Source: Adiantum capillus-veneris
Taxonomy: Eukaryota; Streptophyta; Polypodiopsida; Polypodiales; Pteridaceae
NCBI GenBank assembly: GCA_014529385.2
Contig: CM043953.1
Span: 90,587,842 to 90,651,841, forward strand
Length of the DNA stretch: 64,000 nt
Direction: 5' to 3'
This document shows positions 1-13,174 of this stretch, in pieces; position 1 is the first letter of the stretch; each line of letters begins with the position of its first letter. The notes beneath the pieces are model-generated. The model searched no databases. It worked only from the letters and a program-made list of their open reading frames with translations, and was not told the DNA's origin. Made by a program: the position numbers and the translations under genes.

Positions 1-341
1 TTTAGATAAGCTTGTTGTACCTATTCTTTATATTCATTGTATGCAGTTTTGCACAAACAATTTTTGTTGGCCCATTATCTATCATGATAAGCTCAAAAGT
101 AGAAGGACACAATTATTTAAAACTATATGATTATTGTATATAAGGCCCTCAAAAGAAATTTCTAAGATTCTTTTCTAGATAGACATGACATTTTATTCAA
201 AACCTTGAAAAAAGGACACATGTCCTATTTTGGTGCGAACTAGTGTTAAAGGTGATACATTTTATGTATGTTTCATAGTGGTCTTTCTTATGGCATATGA
301 CTATTTTGAATGTGAGTAGACTCATTGGTTTTCATATTAAG
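1..341. other. Intergenic, no gene seen
   Basis: AT-rich sequence without a long open frame or recognisable repeat; ends at the first LTR-like copy. Confidence 0.5.
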
Positions 342-535
342 TGTTGGGGTAAAGGTGGCATGTGCCTTGCCTGGAGGCCGGACGTCCAATCTCTGTCAGC
401 CATCCATTGACTTCTTTGACCACTAACCTTATCATTTCTACATAAAATAATAAGGGGTCTCACTCATAAGTTGTGAGTACTCCCTCCATCCACACACAGT
501 TTACCACTCTACACACACCACACACACACACCCAC
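342..535 (+). repeat. Left LTR of miniature copia-type element
   Basis: Starts TGTTGGGGTAAAGG and is repeated in direct orientation at 809. The 3' limit is approximate, set where the two copies stop matching in a CACA-rich tract. Confidence 0.6.
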
Positions 536-808
536 ACCTTCAACTAGTATAAAAGTGAGGGAGCATAAGAGAAGACACAAAACGATATCTACAAGCATTG
601 TGCATGTTGAGTGCAAGGGAGAATAAGAATAGACACACAGAGATGTCTGCAAGATTTGCATGCAGGATCTAGCATGGATTCACACGCTCACGTATCACTA
701 GAGCTGATATGGGCATAGGCTAAGAGAGTCTCTCAACTATTTCTTGTACATAATAGTACTTTAGCTTGTAGGATCCACTTATCGACACATTTTCCTTAAG
801 TAGAAGTA

Positions 809-993
809 TGTTGAGGTAAAGGTGGCATGTGCCTTGCCTTGAGGCGGGACAATTGGTGTTCAACCGCCCACTGACGTCATTGACCGTTGGCCGTATTCTT
901 TCTACATAAAAGAATAAGTGGTCTCACTCATAAGTAGTGAGTACTCCATCCACACACAATCTATCACTCTACACTCACCACACATACACACCC
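809..993 (+). repeat. Right LTR of miniature copia-type element
   Basis: Starts TGTTGAGGTAAAGG right after a region like the polypurine end of the related element at 48 kb, except that 'AAGTAGAAGTA' here is degraded. Similarity to the left copy ends near CACACCC. Confidence 0.6.
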
Positions 994-4019
<3,026 letters not shown>

Positions 4020-4234
4020 GCTCTCATGTACTGAAAGATTCAATTTCCATTTGCATTGACAACAGAAACATGAGAGTATGAATGTAGAAGCCCTACAAAA
4101 TTCTCTTCCTAAAAAATATCTCGTAGTTCTTGGATATCTTTATGGTCTTGCCAAACACAGCTATAACTAGAGCACCTTCAGCACTAAGTCCATGCACCAA
4201 TAGCTTTGCCCTTTGTGCACCCTTCTTGTACCAA

Positions 4235-4582
4235 ATAGCCTTTCTTTGGGATTTTTTAGCTTCAAATTGATCTAAAAATGTCTTCTAGCGTGATTTTATA
4301 GACTTTGACGCATGGACACTAAAGAAGTCAATGTATAACATGCATCAATATAAGCCACAAGGCCTTGAATGGGAGCACACTTTATCCTTGGCCTAGAGTG
4401 AATATTGGTTAGCTGCCATATTACAAAACCATCTCTGACAAGCTTGGTGATGTTCTGTCGTACTGAAAGTGATCAATTGTCCATGTAAATCTTGTTGACT
4501 TCATTGGCATTGAGCTAAACTTATGTTTCACGTATTTGAGAATGTTGGCTACCAAGCACTTCTGCAACTTGAGAGAAACCAT
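4235..4582 (-). pseudogene. Decayed copy of cytosolic ribosomal protein eL19 (RPL19)
   Basis: Read on the minus strand, the start at 4582 gives MVSLKLQKCLVANILKY, matching the N-terminus expected of eukaryotic ribosomal protein eL19, a large-subunit rRNA-binding protein. After a frameshift near residue 25 the match continues in another frame: NEVNKIY, then QNITKLVRDGF and TNIHSR, corresponding to the eL19 segment that reads NEVNEI...QNIRKLVKDGF...KIHSR. The middle of the protein is missing or unrecognisable, and a later block FLDQFEAKKS (about 4240-4285) resembles the C-terminal helix region. There are in-frame stops and no introns between blocks, which suggests a retrocopy. Normal eL19 is about 200 residues, and less than half is recoverable here. 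The family call rests on remembered family features, not on a search. Confidence 0.7.
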
Positions 4583-4618
4583 GGTCTTTACTCGGGGAGA
4601 CACTCACCGACAATAAGA

Positions 4619-4619
4619 G

Positions 4620-4661
<42 letters not shown>
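4619..4661. repeat. (CT)n microsatellite
   Basis: About 21 CT units just upstream (minus-strand sense) of the eL19 relic. Confidence 0.97.
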
Positions 4662-4666
<5 letters not shown>

Positions 4667-5098
4667 TCCAAAGGAAACTAGAAGCCCTCTACACTCATGG
4701 GCCTTGTCCACCTTCTTGGTCGTTTTCCATGTGTCACTACCTTTGCGCCAGTGTTTGAGCCAATGCTTTAAATGAGCTGGACGACGGGTCCCCAAAATCA
4801 AGATTAGGTGCAAGAAAATCATGTGTTGTAAGGAAATAGAGTGGACCCAACAAATTGTATAGAGCTAAGAGGACACAGAAATTGTGGGGGAAAACAAGGC
4901 TACAATGAATATGCCATCAATGATGCTATAAATCCCGATTCCCATTGTGTGGACCCTCGCTCGCCCCCAAAATGAATTTGTACTAGAATCATTGAATGCA
5001 TGTAGTTGTCGATGATTGGCAAGCCGATATTTAACATGAGCCGACCATGCTCTATTGGCTCATGAGGAAACTTGTGAGGTCCCCACCCCATTACCATA
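4662..5098. other. Intergenic, target flank of the Athila-like element
   Basis: No gene recognised. The five bases before the LTR (CCATA, 5094-5098) differ by one base from those after the 3' LTR (TCATA, 19301-19305), a possible degraded target duplication. Confidence 0.5.
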
Positions 5099-5391
5099 TG
5101 TTAACCCTCACGGCTCACGGACACCCTATCATCTACGATAGACGCCGTATTATTTATTTAGTAGAGTCAGGAACCGGGCTTGTCAGTCTAATAGAAAAAG
5201 GGTAGAGTGATCGACGATGAGAGGTGCACTCTAACAGGAACATTCAAGGGTTAGTTGGCTAAGTATGGGAGCACAAGTGTGAATGGGACGAGCTCATAAA
5301 AGTCACCTAAACCTAAAAATCATTCATTCTCTCATTTGTGCAATTGAAGAGTGCTCTTGCTCCATCTCCATCTTCTTCTTCATCTCCTTGT

Positions 5392-5427
<36 letters not shown>

Positions 5428-5685
5428 TAGAGAGAGAGAGAGAGTGCGATCAAGCATTGCGACGACGGCACGGCAGCAGCGAAGCAGTTGAGCGCGGCGC
5501 AGTGGCGGCTCCTTCTTCTTCGCGACGAGGAATCCTCCACGAAGGCGAGCGTAGAGCGGTGAGTGACACACCCTTGCTCTCTTGAGCTTACTAGATTAGT
5601 CTAGTTGTGTGCTTGGAGCCATTTGTGGCTCGCACACTATGTATCGGCATGTCCCTTGCATTGACACGTGCGACAGAAGCGCACA
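5099..5685 (+). repeat. 5' LTR of Athila-like element
   Basis: 587 bp, TG...CA, matching 18767-19300. It contains a (GT)n(GA)n microsatellite at about 5391-5446, and a possible TATA-like 'CTCATAAAAG' near 5290. It has about 50 bp near 5147-5200 that are missing from the 3' LTR. Confidence 0.9.
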
Positions 5686-5691
5686 TTTTTT

Positions 5692-5708
5692 TGGCGTCGT
5701 TGCCGGGG
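5692..5708 (+). promoter_or_regulatory. Primer-binding site of Athila-like element
   Basis: TGGCGTCGTTGCCGGGG lies six bases after the LTR end, the usual place for the tRNA primer site. It differs by one base from the TGGCGCCGTTGCCGGGG form typical of this plant lineage. Confidence 0.8.
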
Positions 5709-6443
5709 AATGCCTTGCATTAAGCTTGAGTAGCACTCTATGCTACTTTGTGGTGCATTTTGAAATGTAGTAAAGGTAGAGAAGGAAGGCGTGTGTGTTG
5801 AGAAGGAGTTTGTTTTACTGTTGTGTATTGTTTCGTTAATAAGGTATTGAAAGGTACTGTGTTTTTTCTGTTCATAAGGTGTTTTCTCTGTGATAAGGTG
5901 TTAGGATTAAGGTAGTAGATCCATAATGTTAGTTATGTGTAAAGTACAGTAAGTAGTTCTGTTAGCTAATGAGTTGTTGTAGTAGTGTGTTAGTGTGTAA
6001 CAGTAGCTGTATTAGTTGTAAGTAGGTAGGTAGGTGTGTGTGTGCTCGCGCGCACATCGCGGCCGCGACGACCGTATCCCAAAAAAAAATTTAAAAAATT
6101 AAAATTCTAAAGGTAGGACTGGGATCGGGAATATCACCAAGACCCAAGCCCAAGCCCACGCTGAGGCTCGAGCCTCAGTCCCCCTTTAAAATTATGTATT
6201 TTAGCCTCACGTGTAAGTAAAAATTGACCTTTTTGAGGACCAACGGAGCTTCAGGTAACTGAACGTTGTGCTATAAAGCACACCACAACCCCCTAAGCAT
6301 TATGCTCGTTTTGAGCTATCACAAACTCTAATCCAAAAACTATCAATAAAAAACATTTAAAAAAGAGTGAAAACGGACGCCTAAAAAAGTAAGCAGTTAA
6401 CCTTCGAGGTTATTTACCGACACTTGTAGGGTGCCAAAGGCAC
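5709..6443 (+). other. Leader of Athila-like element
   Basis: About 0.7 kb of T- and G-rich leader before the first long frame, with no obvious coding. A run of A at 6081-6088 and many stop codons follow. The true gag start could lie a little upstream of 6444 in the same frame. Confidence 0.6.
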
Positions 6444-7322
6444 ATGCATCTGCTCTTTGGTCGTGTGCTAGAGACCGAGCAACTGGAGAGCATTTTGACT
6501 TACGCGAGTTCTCAATATCCACCTACCTTAGGTTCCGGGCCCTCGACGGGGACCCAAGGTAGTACAAACCAAGACCCAAACATAGTGGCTAGTGACTCTT
6601 CCTCTAACTACAACGTCATGGAGGGTTTTCCAATGCCTAATTCCGATAGCTCAAGCCAAGACATGCATGCCATGGGTCCACGGTCCGGGCCGAACGTGCT
6701 TAGCCACTTGAAGGAAACCTTTAGTAGAGCCACTCACTCCGAACATGGAGCTAACAATGTAAATGAGGGGGATGGGGAAGTAAATTTTTCATTCATGACC
6801 AACGTAGACCTTATGCTCTTAGAGAGTATGCACGTGAATACTCCATTGACTGCACCCCCTGACTCTTCAGAGTTATTTTCCTCCGAGGTTATATTACCTG
6901 ATGGTAGAAGCCTTGCCGAAGTGCAAGAGGTTGAGGGATATATCATCGCGGCTAGGGAAAAGGAAATTGAGAGTTTACGCAAGGCGGAGCAACAAAGAGA
7001 GTTAAAAGAAAAAGCTCCTATGTCAATATCATTGCTAGGAGAGCAATCAAGTGCTCCTGAATTAGCGACCACTAAGGGTCAACCCATAGAGAGCCACATT
7101 GCATCTAGTTCAAAGGACACCCCTAGCACCTTAAGCGTAGATGGAGTGATCTTAAATGAGAACTGGGAGTACGAACTACAAACGGAAACTCTAACCGACC
7201 TATATACAGGTCACACCTATCATGTGGGTTGGTTAGATGTCCTACAATCCACAACGGGTGCTACTAGTGTGGAGGATCAACAACAAAGATTTGTGAGGTC
7301 ATCCATAGAGTCATTGAGCTAG
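6444..7322 (+). CDS. Gag N-terminal region, Athila-like element (low-complexity)
   Basis: A 292-codon frame rich in Ser, Thr, Glu and Gln. It has no catalytic motif. A likely helical stretch at residues 160-190 (VEGYIIAAREKEIESLRKAEQQ) suggests coiled-coil assembly. It lies where the N-terminal part of gag is expected and ends in a stop at 7322, after which the next coding stretch continues in a shifted frame (7346). I therefore read it as the front part of a broken gag polyprotein, which would build the cytoplasmic virus-like particle. The function is inferred from position; the sequence has no signature I recognise on its own. Starting at this Met is a convention, since the frame is open only from here. 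Confidence 0.55.
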   Translation: MHLLFGRVLETEQLESILTYASSQYPPTLGSGPSTGTQGSTNQDPNIVASDSSSNYNVMEGFPMPNSDSSSQDMHAMGPRSGPNVLSHLKETFSRATHSEHGANNVNEGDGEVNFSFMTNVDLMLLESMHVNTPLTAPPDSSELFSSEVILPDGRSLAEVQEVEGYIIAAREKEIESLRKAEQQRELKEKAPMSISLLGEQSSAPELATTKGQPIESHIASSSKDTPSTLSVDGVILNENWEYELQTETLTDLYTGHTYHVGWLDVLQSTTGATSVEDQQQRFVRSSIESLS

Positions 7323-7345
7323 AGAGACAGAACAAGGGGATCCAC

Positions 7346-8460
7346 ATGCATTCAACGGGTCTCATGAGATTCTTGGATACAGGGAAGGCTAAACAACCAA
7401 CCTTATCGCAAATGGAGACTCCCTCGGTAAGTCCAATGGATCCCCCATATGTTGTTTCGCCAGGGGTCTCAGTGCAATCTGAGCCCACCAATGATAGCTT
7501 TACTTTTCAAAGTCTAGCTCATCTTTCCCTTGATGACGCCATGGCTGCCATGTCTACTTCAATGATGGGCATGCCAAGAAACACGCCATGGACCTCATTT
7601 GTTAGTAAAGCACTGCTACATGGTAGTTCAATGCCTGCAACAGTACCTACAAGTGTGCACCTATCATATACACCTATAGGTCATCGTACTCGTGTAGTCC
7701 CTACCCGTCCCATTGTTTCAACAACCTATGCTCCACAACCACAACACCCAAGATCTTATTTCCATGGGACCATATCGGCTAGAATTAGCATGTCACATAC
7801 GATGTCTGTTATGCCTAGGGCCACACATATGAACTTTGGACCGCCACATGGCACAACACCGTACCAAACGTGGAACCCAAGGTCTTCCTATGTGCCAAGT
7901 CCAATGCCAAAAACTACTCCACATGTAGTCTCTGGAGCACCTCCACCCACGGTTCCTGCTCACTTAGGTGACTTGGCAACATTTGCTCAAGCTATCGGTC
8001 AATCTATTGCTGAGAATATGCGTAACATGCCTGATAGAGAACCTAAAAGTAAGGCAGAACAAATAGCCAAGCTCACACAAAAATTTAGTGGAGACGGGGA
8101 TGTGAAAGCATATCGAAATGTTTAAACAAATATGCGATTCTCTAGGAGAACACAATGACCTGCACATAAGAGTAATGCTTTAAGCCTAACCTTAAGTGGG
8201 AAGGCAGGGGATTGGTATAGAACCCCAGAAAACCCAATGAGAGGAAGGAGAGTCGGTGAGAGACTTTATTAGTCGCTTCAAGCATTTGAATTCTCGTTGT
8301 AATCCAAATGACCACTTCAATAATAATCAATTGCTTGATAGATTCATTAGGGGATTACAGCATGAGGATATCTACAATGGCCTAGTCATTAGAGGTATCA
8401 CCACTTGGGAAACAGTCACCACCAATGCGATCCAATTGGAGGATAATTTAATGATTTAAG
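7346..8460 (+). pseudogene. Gag core of Athila-like element, frameshifted
   Basis: The 259-codon frame 7346-8125 is rich in Pro, Ser, Thr and His for about 200 residues, then becomes charged (KAEQIAKLTQKFSGDGD). Just past its stop another frame carries FKQICDSLGEHNDLHIRVM (about 8118-8175). The 8256-8459 frame continues with RDFISRFKHLNSRCNP and LLDRFIRGL. This is the layout of the retrotransposon-gag capsid domain: a conserved acidic helix, an 'SGKAGDWY' segment near 8197-8220 in yet another frame, then an FxxRF helix. At least three frame changes break it. Capsid assembly is the family function, and this copy cannot make a complete protein. Confidence 0.75.
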
Positions 8461-8554
8461 GAGAAAGAGTGTCTGTTGAGCCTAAATCTATTAGCTCGCA
8501 AGCATCGAGGCATCAACCAATGACCCTAAAGCTAAGGAGCCAAAGATATTTGAG

Positions 8555-8890
8555 ATGACTTTAGCAGATCTCACCAAGGCCATTCAAGAAAGTCTTAGAG
8601 GCAATCGTGCTCCAAAAAACAATCATATATATCCAAGAAGGGAGCAACAGTGGTGCTCAGTATGCTATGGACCGCATAGTACCAATGAATACCCTACTTT
8701 TAAAGTAAAATTCAATGGGAACTGCAATGCCTGTGGGAGGTATGGTCATCAAGCTAAGGATTTCATAGTATTTAAGAGCGGGATGGCCAATAGACCAAGT
8801 TTATCATGGACATACACACCTCGAGTGCCCGCATTGATGCCGGCCCGACCCGTTGAACAAATGTCACAAGACATGGTCCCTAGGGCCTAG
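8555..8890 (+). pseudogene. Gag nucleocapsid part with two defective zinc knuckles
   Basis: An open stretch of 111 codons. Two CCHC-like knuckles occur: CSVCYGPHSTNEY (fourth Cys replaced by Tyr) and CNACGRYGHQAKDF (fourth Cys replaced by Phe). Zinc knuckles of Gag bind the element's RNA. Loss of the last ligand in both suggests relaxed selection. The Met at 8555 is unlikely to be a real start; this is the continuation of gag after frame disruption. Confidence 0.65.
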
Positions 8891-8923
8891 AATGTTGTTC
8901 AAACAACACCCTTACCACCTCCA

Positions 8924-9436
8924 GTGCTAGGACCGCAACCACCACATCCAAGAATCACTTCTATGAATCAAGTGGGTTGTGATTCATCTATTTCTTGTTT
9001 GGAAGGCTATGGGGAAAATATAGACCCTAATATTGCCTATGGGATGGATGCGCTTGAAGAAAGTCCACAATACTACATGGAGGACTATTGGGGACAAGTC
9101 AAACATGTCTATCAAGTAGCTGCTCTTGCTGCAAGAGACCAAAATATCAATTACACTGCTAAGAGACCACCTCTTCAATGCTATGAGTATGGAGGTCCAC
9201 ATCGTGTGGCCAAGTGTCCTAATAGGCTACAAAAGAATGCCACACTAATGAAAACCAATCAAGCGAGCACATCTACAATGCTGATACTCATGTGTAATCA
9301 ATGTGGCATAGATCATTTGATTGCCCAATGTCCAAATAATCCAAATGCACCAAAGATCACTCCATTAAACTTGATTGAGGTTATCGAGGAGCCATCACAA
9401 AGTACACATGTGGTACCAGTAAACATACTCACATGA
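8924..9436 (+). pseudogene. Gag C-terminal part with two further zinc knuckles
   Basis: A 170-codon frame carrying CYEYGGPHRVAKCP (second Cys replaced by Tyr) and CNQCGIDHLIAQCP (CX2C, then three rather than four residues before His). Together with the preceding stretch this makes four knuckle-like modules, more than the one or two common in plant gag. It ends in a stop at 9434-9436. Between 9437 and 9698 no frame stays open for long. Confidence 0.6.
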
Positions 9437-9698
9437 TCGATGCTCCAAAAACAAAATTATATTCTTGAGGAAAGAGACACAGCATCAATTGCCCAATCTC
9501 AGAAAAATTAGAAAACATAAAGGAAGAGATCGCAAAAAGCAACGAAGTCAGACCCCAGTTCAAAGACCAACATAGGGACTGGTGAGGACCCCGTATATAT
9601 GAACGTCGATGCTGAAGAGGATTCTAATTCAGATGAAACCATGGAGACCAAACGACCACTAAGATAGAAACCAATAGGGAAGATCTTCATGAGCCACA

Positions 9699-10300
9699 AT
9701 GGCCAGGATCCAAGAAGAAGATAGGAACTTATCCAAGCCCTACAAGGAGTTCAAGCGAGTCAAGCAATTAAGGATTTTGGTAGAAGATGCCCAAAGGGAT
9801 CTAGAACCATCACCTAGGCAAATCCAGATTACAGACACCATGTTCCCTATGCAACAACAACCTCACCAAGTCCATAGACCCTTGGCCATACCTAGTGTCA
9901 TCCAAGAAGAAAGTGACTTAAAGTCATAAAAAGTGGGCATACTCACTTCTTGATGGAAAGAATGTTTACAGAGGGACTACCTGATCCTATCAAAGAAATG
10001 GAGATCCCATCTTCCCCACATCAAGGGACTGAAGCCCAAAAGGTGCCGTTAAACATTGCCAAATTGATGGATTTCATGTCTTCAGAAGTTAGAACCACCA
10101 TCATGTCCAAATTATATAAAGACCCTGAGCTAGTCTCAGCTCTTCGAGCCTTCCTCAATGGAGAACTAAAGTTTGGGCTACCACAATTTTCACAGATGGA
10201 TGGATCTATGGAGATGCCAATAGAGGAGGAACGCTTAGATCCACAACCCAACCTAGATGAGAACCTTGTGGTAGAAATACCTGTTAACAAGTTGGGATAA
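9699..10300 (+). pseudogene. Linker between gag and protease
   Basis: Two short frames (9699-9929 and 9950-10300) bridge nucleocapsid and protease. They are rich in Glu, Lys, Pro and Gln (EEDRNLSKPYKEFKRVKQL, then LMDFMSSEVRTTIMSKLYKDPEL). No domain is recognisable. The spacing suggests a variable acidic linker that was once continuous with the protease. Low functional certainty. Confidence 0.45.
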
Positions 10301-10357
10301 TACTTTGAGGGCGATGAATTCAATGCAACCATACCAATCACTACTAAGGGATTAACT

Positions 10358-10705
10358 GTGAAGGGAATCCTTGATGGCGGCGTTGGGGTTAGCATTGTGA
10401 CTAAAAATTGCTGGGAAATTATGGGGAGACCTCACCTTGGGACCACAACCATAGTAGTAAAGATGGCCAACAGGTCTATTGTTAAACCTATTGGGATGCT
10501 AGAAGATCTAAAGATCAAGGTCTTTGGACATAAAATAAGAGTTACCTTCATTGTTATGGATTTCTCCAAGCACACTATGGCATCTGAGATAATCTTAGGA
10601 CGTCCTTTCATGAGGGAAGCAAAAATGGTGCATGACTTGTTTAAAAACCATGTCTACTTGCAGTTTCAAGATTCTATCATTCAAGTGGATCTGGTAACTG
10701 GTTGA
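10358..10705 (+). pseudogene. Retropepsin-like aspartic protease, active site altered
   Basis: A 115-codon frame. The expected active-site triplet D-S/T-G appears as D-G-G in ILDGGVGVSIV. The rest follows the retropepsin fold: hydrophobic strand TTTIVVKMANRS, flap region IGMLEDLKIKVFG, and the C-terminal ILGRPFM motif (about residues 75-81) typical of plant Ty3 proteases. The family enzyme cuts the Gag-Pol polyprotein as a homodimer. With Gly for the second residue of the triplet, this copy is probably weak or dead. It sits just after gag in the usual order. Confidence 0.75.
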
Positions 10706-10723
10706 GCACATCCTCTAGGAAAC

Positions 10724-11083
10724 ATGTTTATAATTGATCATAGATCTGACACGACAGTTCACTCGGTCCCATTGCAGTATTGTTACAGGTGTAAAGCGGA
10801 CACTGATGTTGGGGAAGATTCTCCTTATATGGATGTACTACCTGGGATGACTGAGTCAGACAATGTGGATTGGGTCCACCTAGCGGCAACCATAGACGCT
10901 TGGAGAAACAGGGGGACGACGTGGGTAACACCTGAGGGGGATGAAATGCCACCGCTCGAACCCTTAAATATGCTAGAAGCAATGCATATAGCTTCTGTCA
11001 AGACTCATCCTGATATAACAAAGAAAACATACAAGTGGGTCCCTAGATCTTCTTTAGCAACCATGGTTGATGCTAAAAAATAG
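10724..11083 (+). other. Open frame after protease, unknown
   Basis: A 119-codon frame downstream of the protease, where the reverse transcriptase would begin in a complete element. It includes MLPGMTESDNVDWVHLAA-like acidic text but no RT motif. Probably a degraded connection between protease and RT, or unrelated internal filler. The nested element begins about 125 bp downstream. Confidence 0.35.
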
Positions 11084-11207
11084 AAGCCGTAAGAAATGTC
11101 CCACTCGCTCCAAAAAATGTAAGGAAACATGGCGGTGGATTCCTAAAAGACTATTGGAAGCCCAAAACTAATATCAAGGAAATGATCAAATCTGGGTGCC
11201 AACACAT

Positions 11208-12975
11208 TGGTGCACCCAGTTTCTGTCGACACATGGAAGTGCCAGTAGACAGCGGTGTGAAATTCAGTAGCATGATGGGGAAATGCTTGAGCAGGTGCTT
11301 GATGCAGAGAACAAAAGATCTTGTTGTGAAGTGTATGCCAAATGTGATAGTTAGCCGATCCAGCTCTTGATGCTCTCTACCATTCAAGCTTTATCAACTT
11401 GCACTTGAAGCTCTCGGTGGAAGAGTATGCCATATGGAAGCAATTAGTCAATCATTGCCCAATGGTGTTGGAGTTATGATGTGTATGCAGAGAGCTACTC
11501 CATTCTAATGAGCTTGAAGCTCTTTGGATGCTTGGAAGGCTAGCAAATCTCTCATTGGAGGACATGTCAAGAAGTTGCGATGCAAGGTTGTCGACAATCA
11601 TAAACGGTGGTGCTCTTCCCAGTGTGTGGAACCTCGGAGTCGAAGGCCTTTAGAGAAAGGAATTGCGGGGTGCCAATGCGGAGTTTTTTGGCTTCGATGA
11701 TTGTAGGTTGCAAGGACGTGTGAAAGGAGGCTAAAGTTGAGTTTTTTTATAATAATAAAAAACTAGGTGAGCTCCATGGCAGGATGACGAGGCCAGTAAG
11801 ATATGAAAAGTAGTTGCCAAGTGAGGGATCACCAAGAAGGTGGCACCAGATTGCATGGGAGCAAGGAGGAATGGGCGCACCATTTTTCGGGCAGGCCAGG
11901 GACCAGAGACGGCGGGAAAGCACTGCAGAGGCCAGGAGCGACGAGGTCTACAGGAGGTTGGCGGCCTGGTTGGCCATGCAACTGCTTGGTGATGCCGAGA
12001 GCAAGTAGAAGGGAGGTAGAGGGTACAGAGGCCGCAAGGCCTGCAGCCCATCAAACCAAGGGCTTGGAGGGTGGCAGCCTCAAATTGCAGAAGGGAGCCG
12101 CCAGAGGGCCGATGAGGAGGACGACGCCACAGCTGCATGAGGGGCGGCCTTTGCGGGACTGAGGAGGGGCTGGTTGCTTAGGGCCAAAGGAGAGCACAGG
12201 CAGATGAAGGCGGGACCGCCATGGCGTGAGCAAGCTTGGGGAGGAGCTCTTGAGAGCGTCGTGGAGGGATGAGCTAACAAGGTGGTAAGCAGCCTCAAAA
12301 GCTGCAAGAATCGTAGCGCTAGAAAAAGGGTGCACTTGCCTTGGAGAGTCGCATGCAAGGTGCTTGAGAGCAAGGCCAAGGCGGAATCTACAGTAGCCTT
12401 CAACTGCATGAGAACAAGGCCGCAGGCTGCCATTCGAGCTATAGGGGAAATTGAAGAGCCATGAACAAGTGATGCAAGAAGGCGACCCAGGGAGAGTGAT
12501 TCGGGACCGCAGATTACAGGAGGGACTTGGAGGTTGGCCAAGCTTGAAGCAACATCATTGTGCACATTTCGCTCAAGAAATTTTCCTTCATATTTGTCCA
12601 TTATATTCAGTGTTAATCTCCTCTCTTACTGGTGTGTCTACTTTTATGGCGGGCATATGTATGTTTCTTGTTAAGTGAGAGGATGTCCCGTATTTGAGTG
12701 TGGTGCATACCCGTAATCTCGAAGTCTCTGATAGTGTTGAGCTTATTTATATATGCTTAAAGTTGCTATGAAGGGTTGAGGATTGAAACCATGATTGTTC
12801 ATATGATGCTTGGATTGGGTATTAGGGATGGTTGGGTACGGGCTTGGACAATAGTAGGTTGCAGATTGTGAATCGAGATGTGTGTTAAATAGGGGATAGG
12901 GGTGCTGACAGATCACTGGGCTATAGAGAGGCATTGACCGAGTGTGCTGGTGGTTTTCCCATTTCCCCTTTTCCA
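11208..12975 (+). repeat. 5' LTR of nested gag-only element
   Basis: 1768 bp. It has a GC-rich portion (about 11860-12500) in which several overlapping frames on both strands stay open by base composition. It holds about 170 bp (around 12060-12230) absent from the 3' LTR. Confidence 0.8.
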
Positions 12976-13174
12976 TCTTGTGGTGTCCCCCACTAAGGAG
13001 CCACTGATTGCTTCCTAACAAAGTGTTCGTGAATCAAGATGAAGAAGCTATAGAGAGGCATTGACCGAGTGTGCTGGTGGTTTTCCCATTTCCCCTTTTC
13101 CATCTTGTGGTGTCCCCCACTAAGGACCCACTGATTGCTTCCTAACAAAGTGTTCGTGAATCAAGATGAAGCAG
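12921..13174 (+). repeat. 127-bp tandem duplication across LTR end and gag start
   Basis: CTATAGAGAGGCATTGACCG begins at 12921 and again at 13048. The two units are nearly identical and each covers the LTR 3' end, the putative primer site (TGGTGTCCCCCACTAAGGA) and the ATG context CAAGATGAAG. The second copy carries the gag start used at 13166. Confidence 0.93.

Larger units (their letters stand above)
342..993 (+). mobile_element. Miniature copia-type element with internal deletion
   Basis: Two LTR-like copies (about 342-535 and 809-993) both begin TGTTG(G/A)GGTAAAGGTGG and share the blocks 'CTCACTCATAAGT' and 'GTGAGTACTC'. Only about 270 bp lie between them. Internal positions 703-808 resemble the 3' internal end of the element at 44694-48356 ('GGGCATAGG', 'GAGAGTCTCTCA', 'TTTCTTGTACATA'). 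I infer a deletion derivative of the same small copia-type family. No coding capacity remains, no TATCAGAGC primer site was seen after the left LTR, and the right end and target duplication are unclear. Confidence 0.65.

Noticed and set aside
5313-5571. Minus-strand frames in the Athila-like LTR (also at 18934-19186)
   Set aside because: They run through GT/GA microsatellite in the LTR and have no conserved domain.
11731-12601. Several overlapping frames on both strands in the GC-rich LTR part
   Set aside because: Open because of base composition. They recur in the 3' LTR with frameshifts and show no domain.
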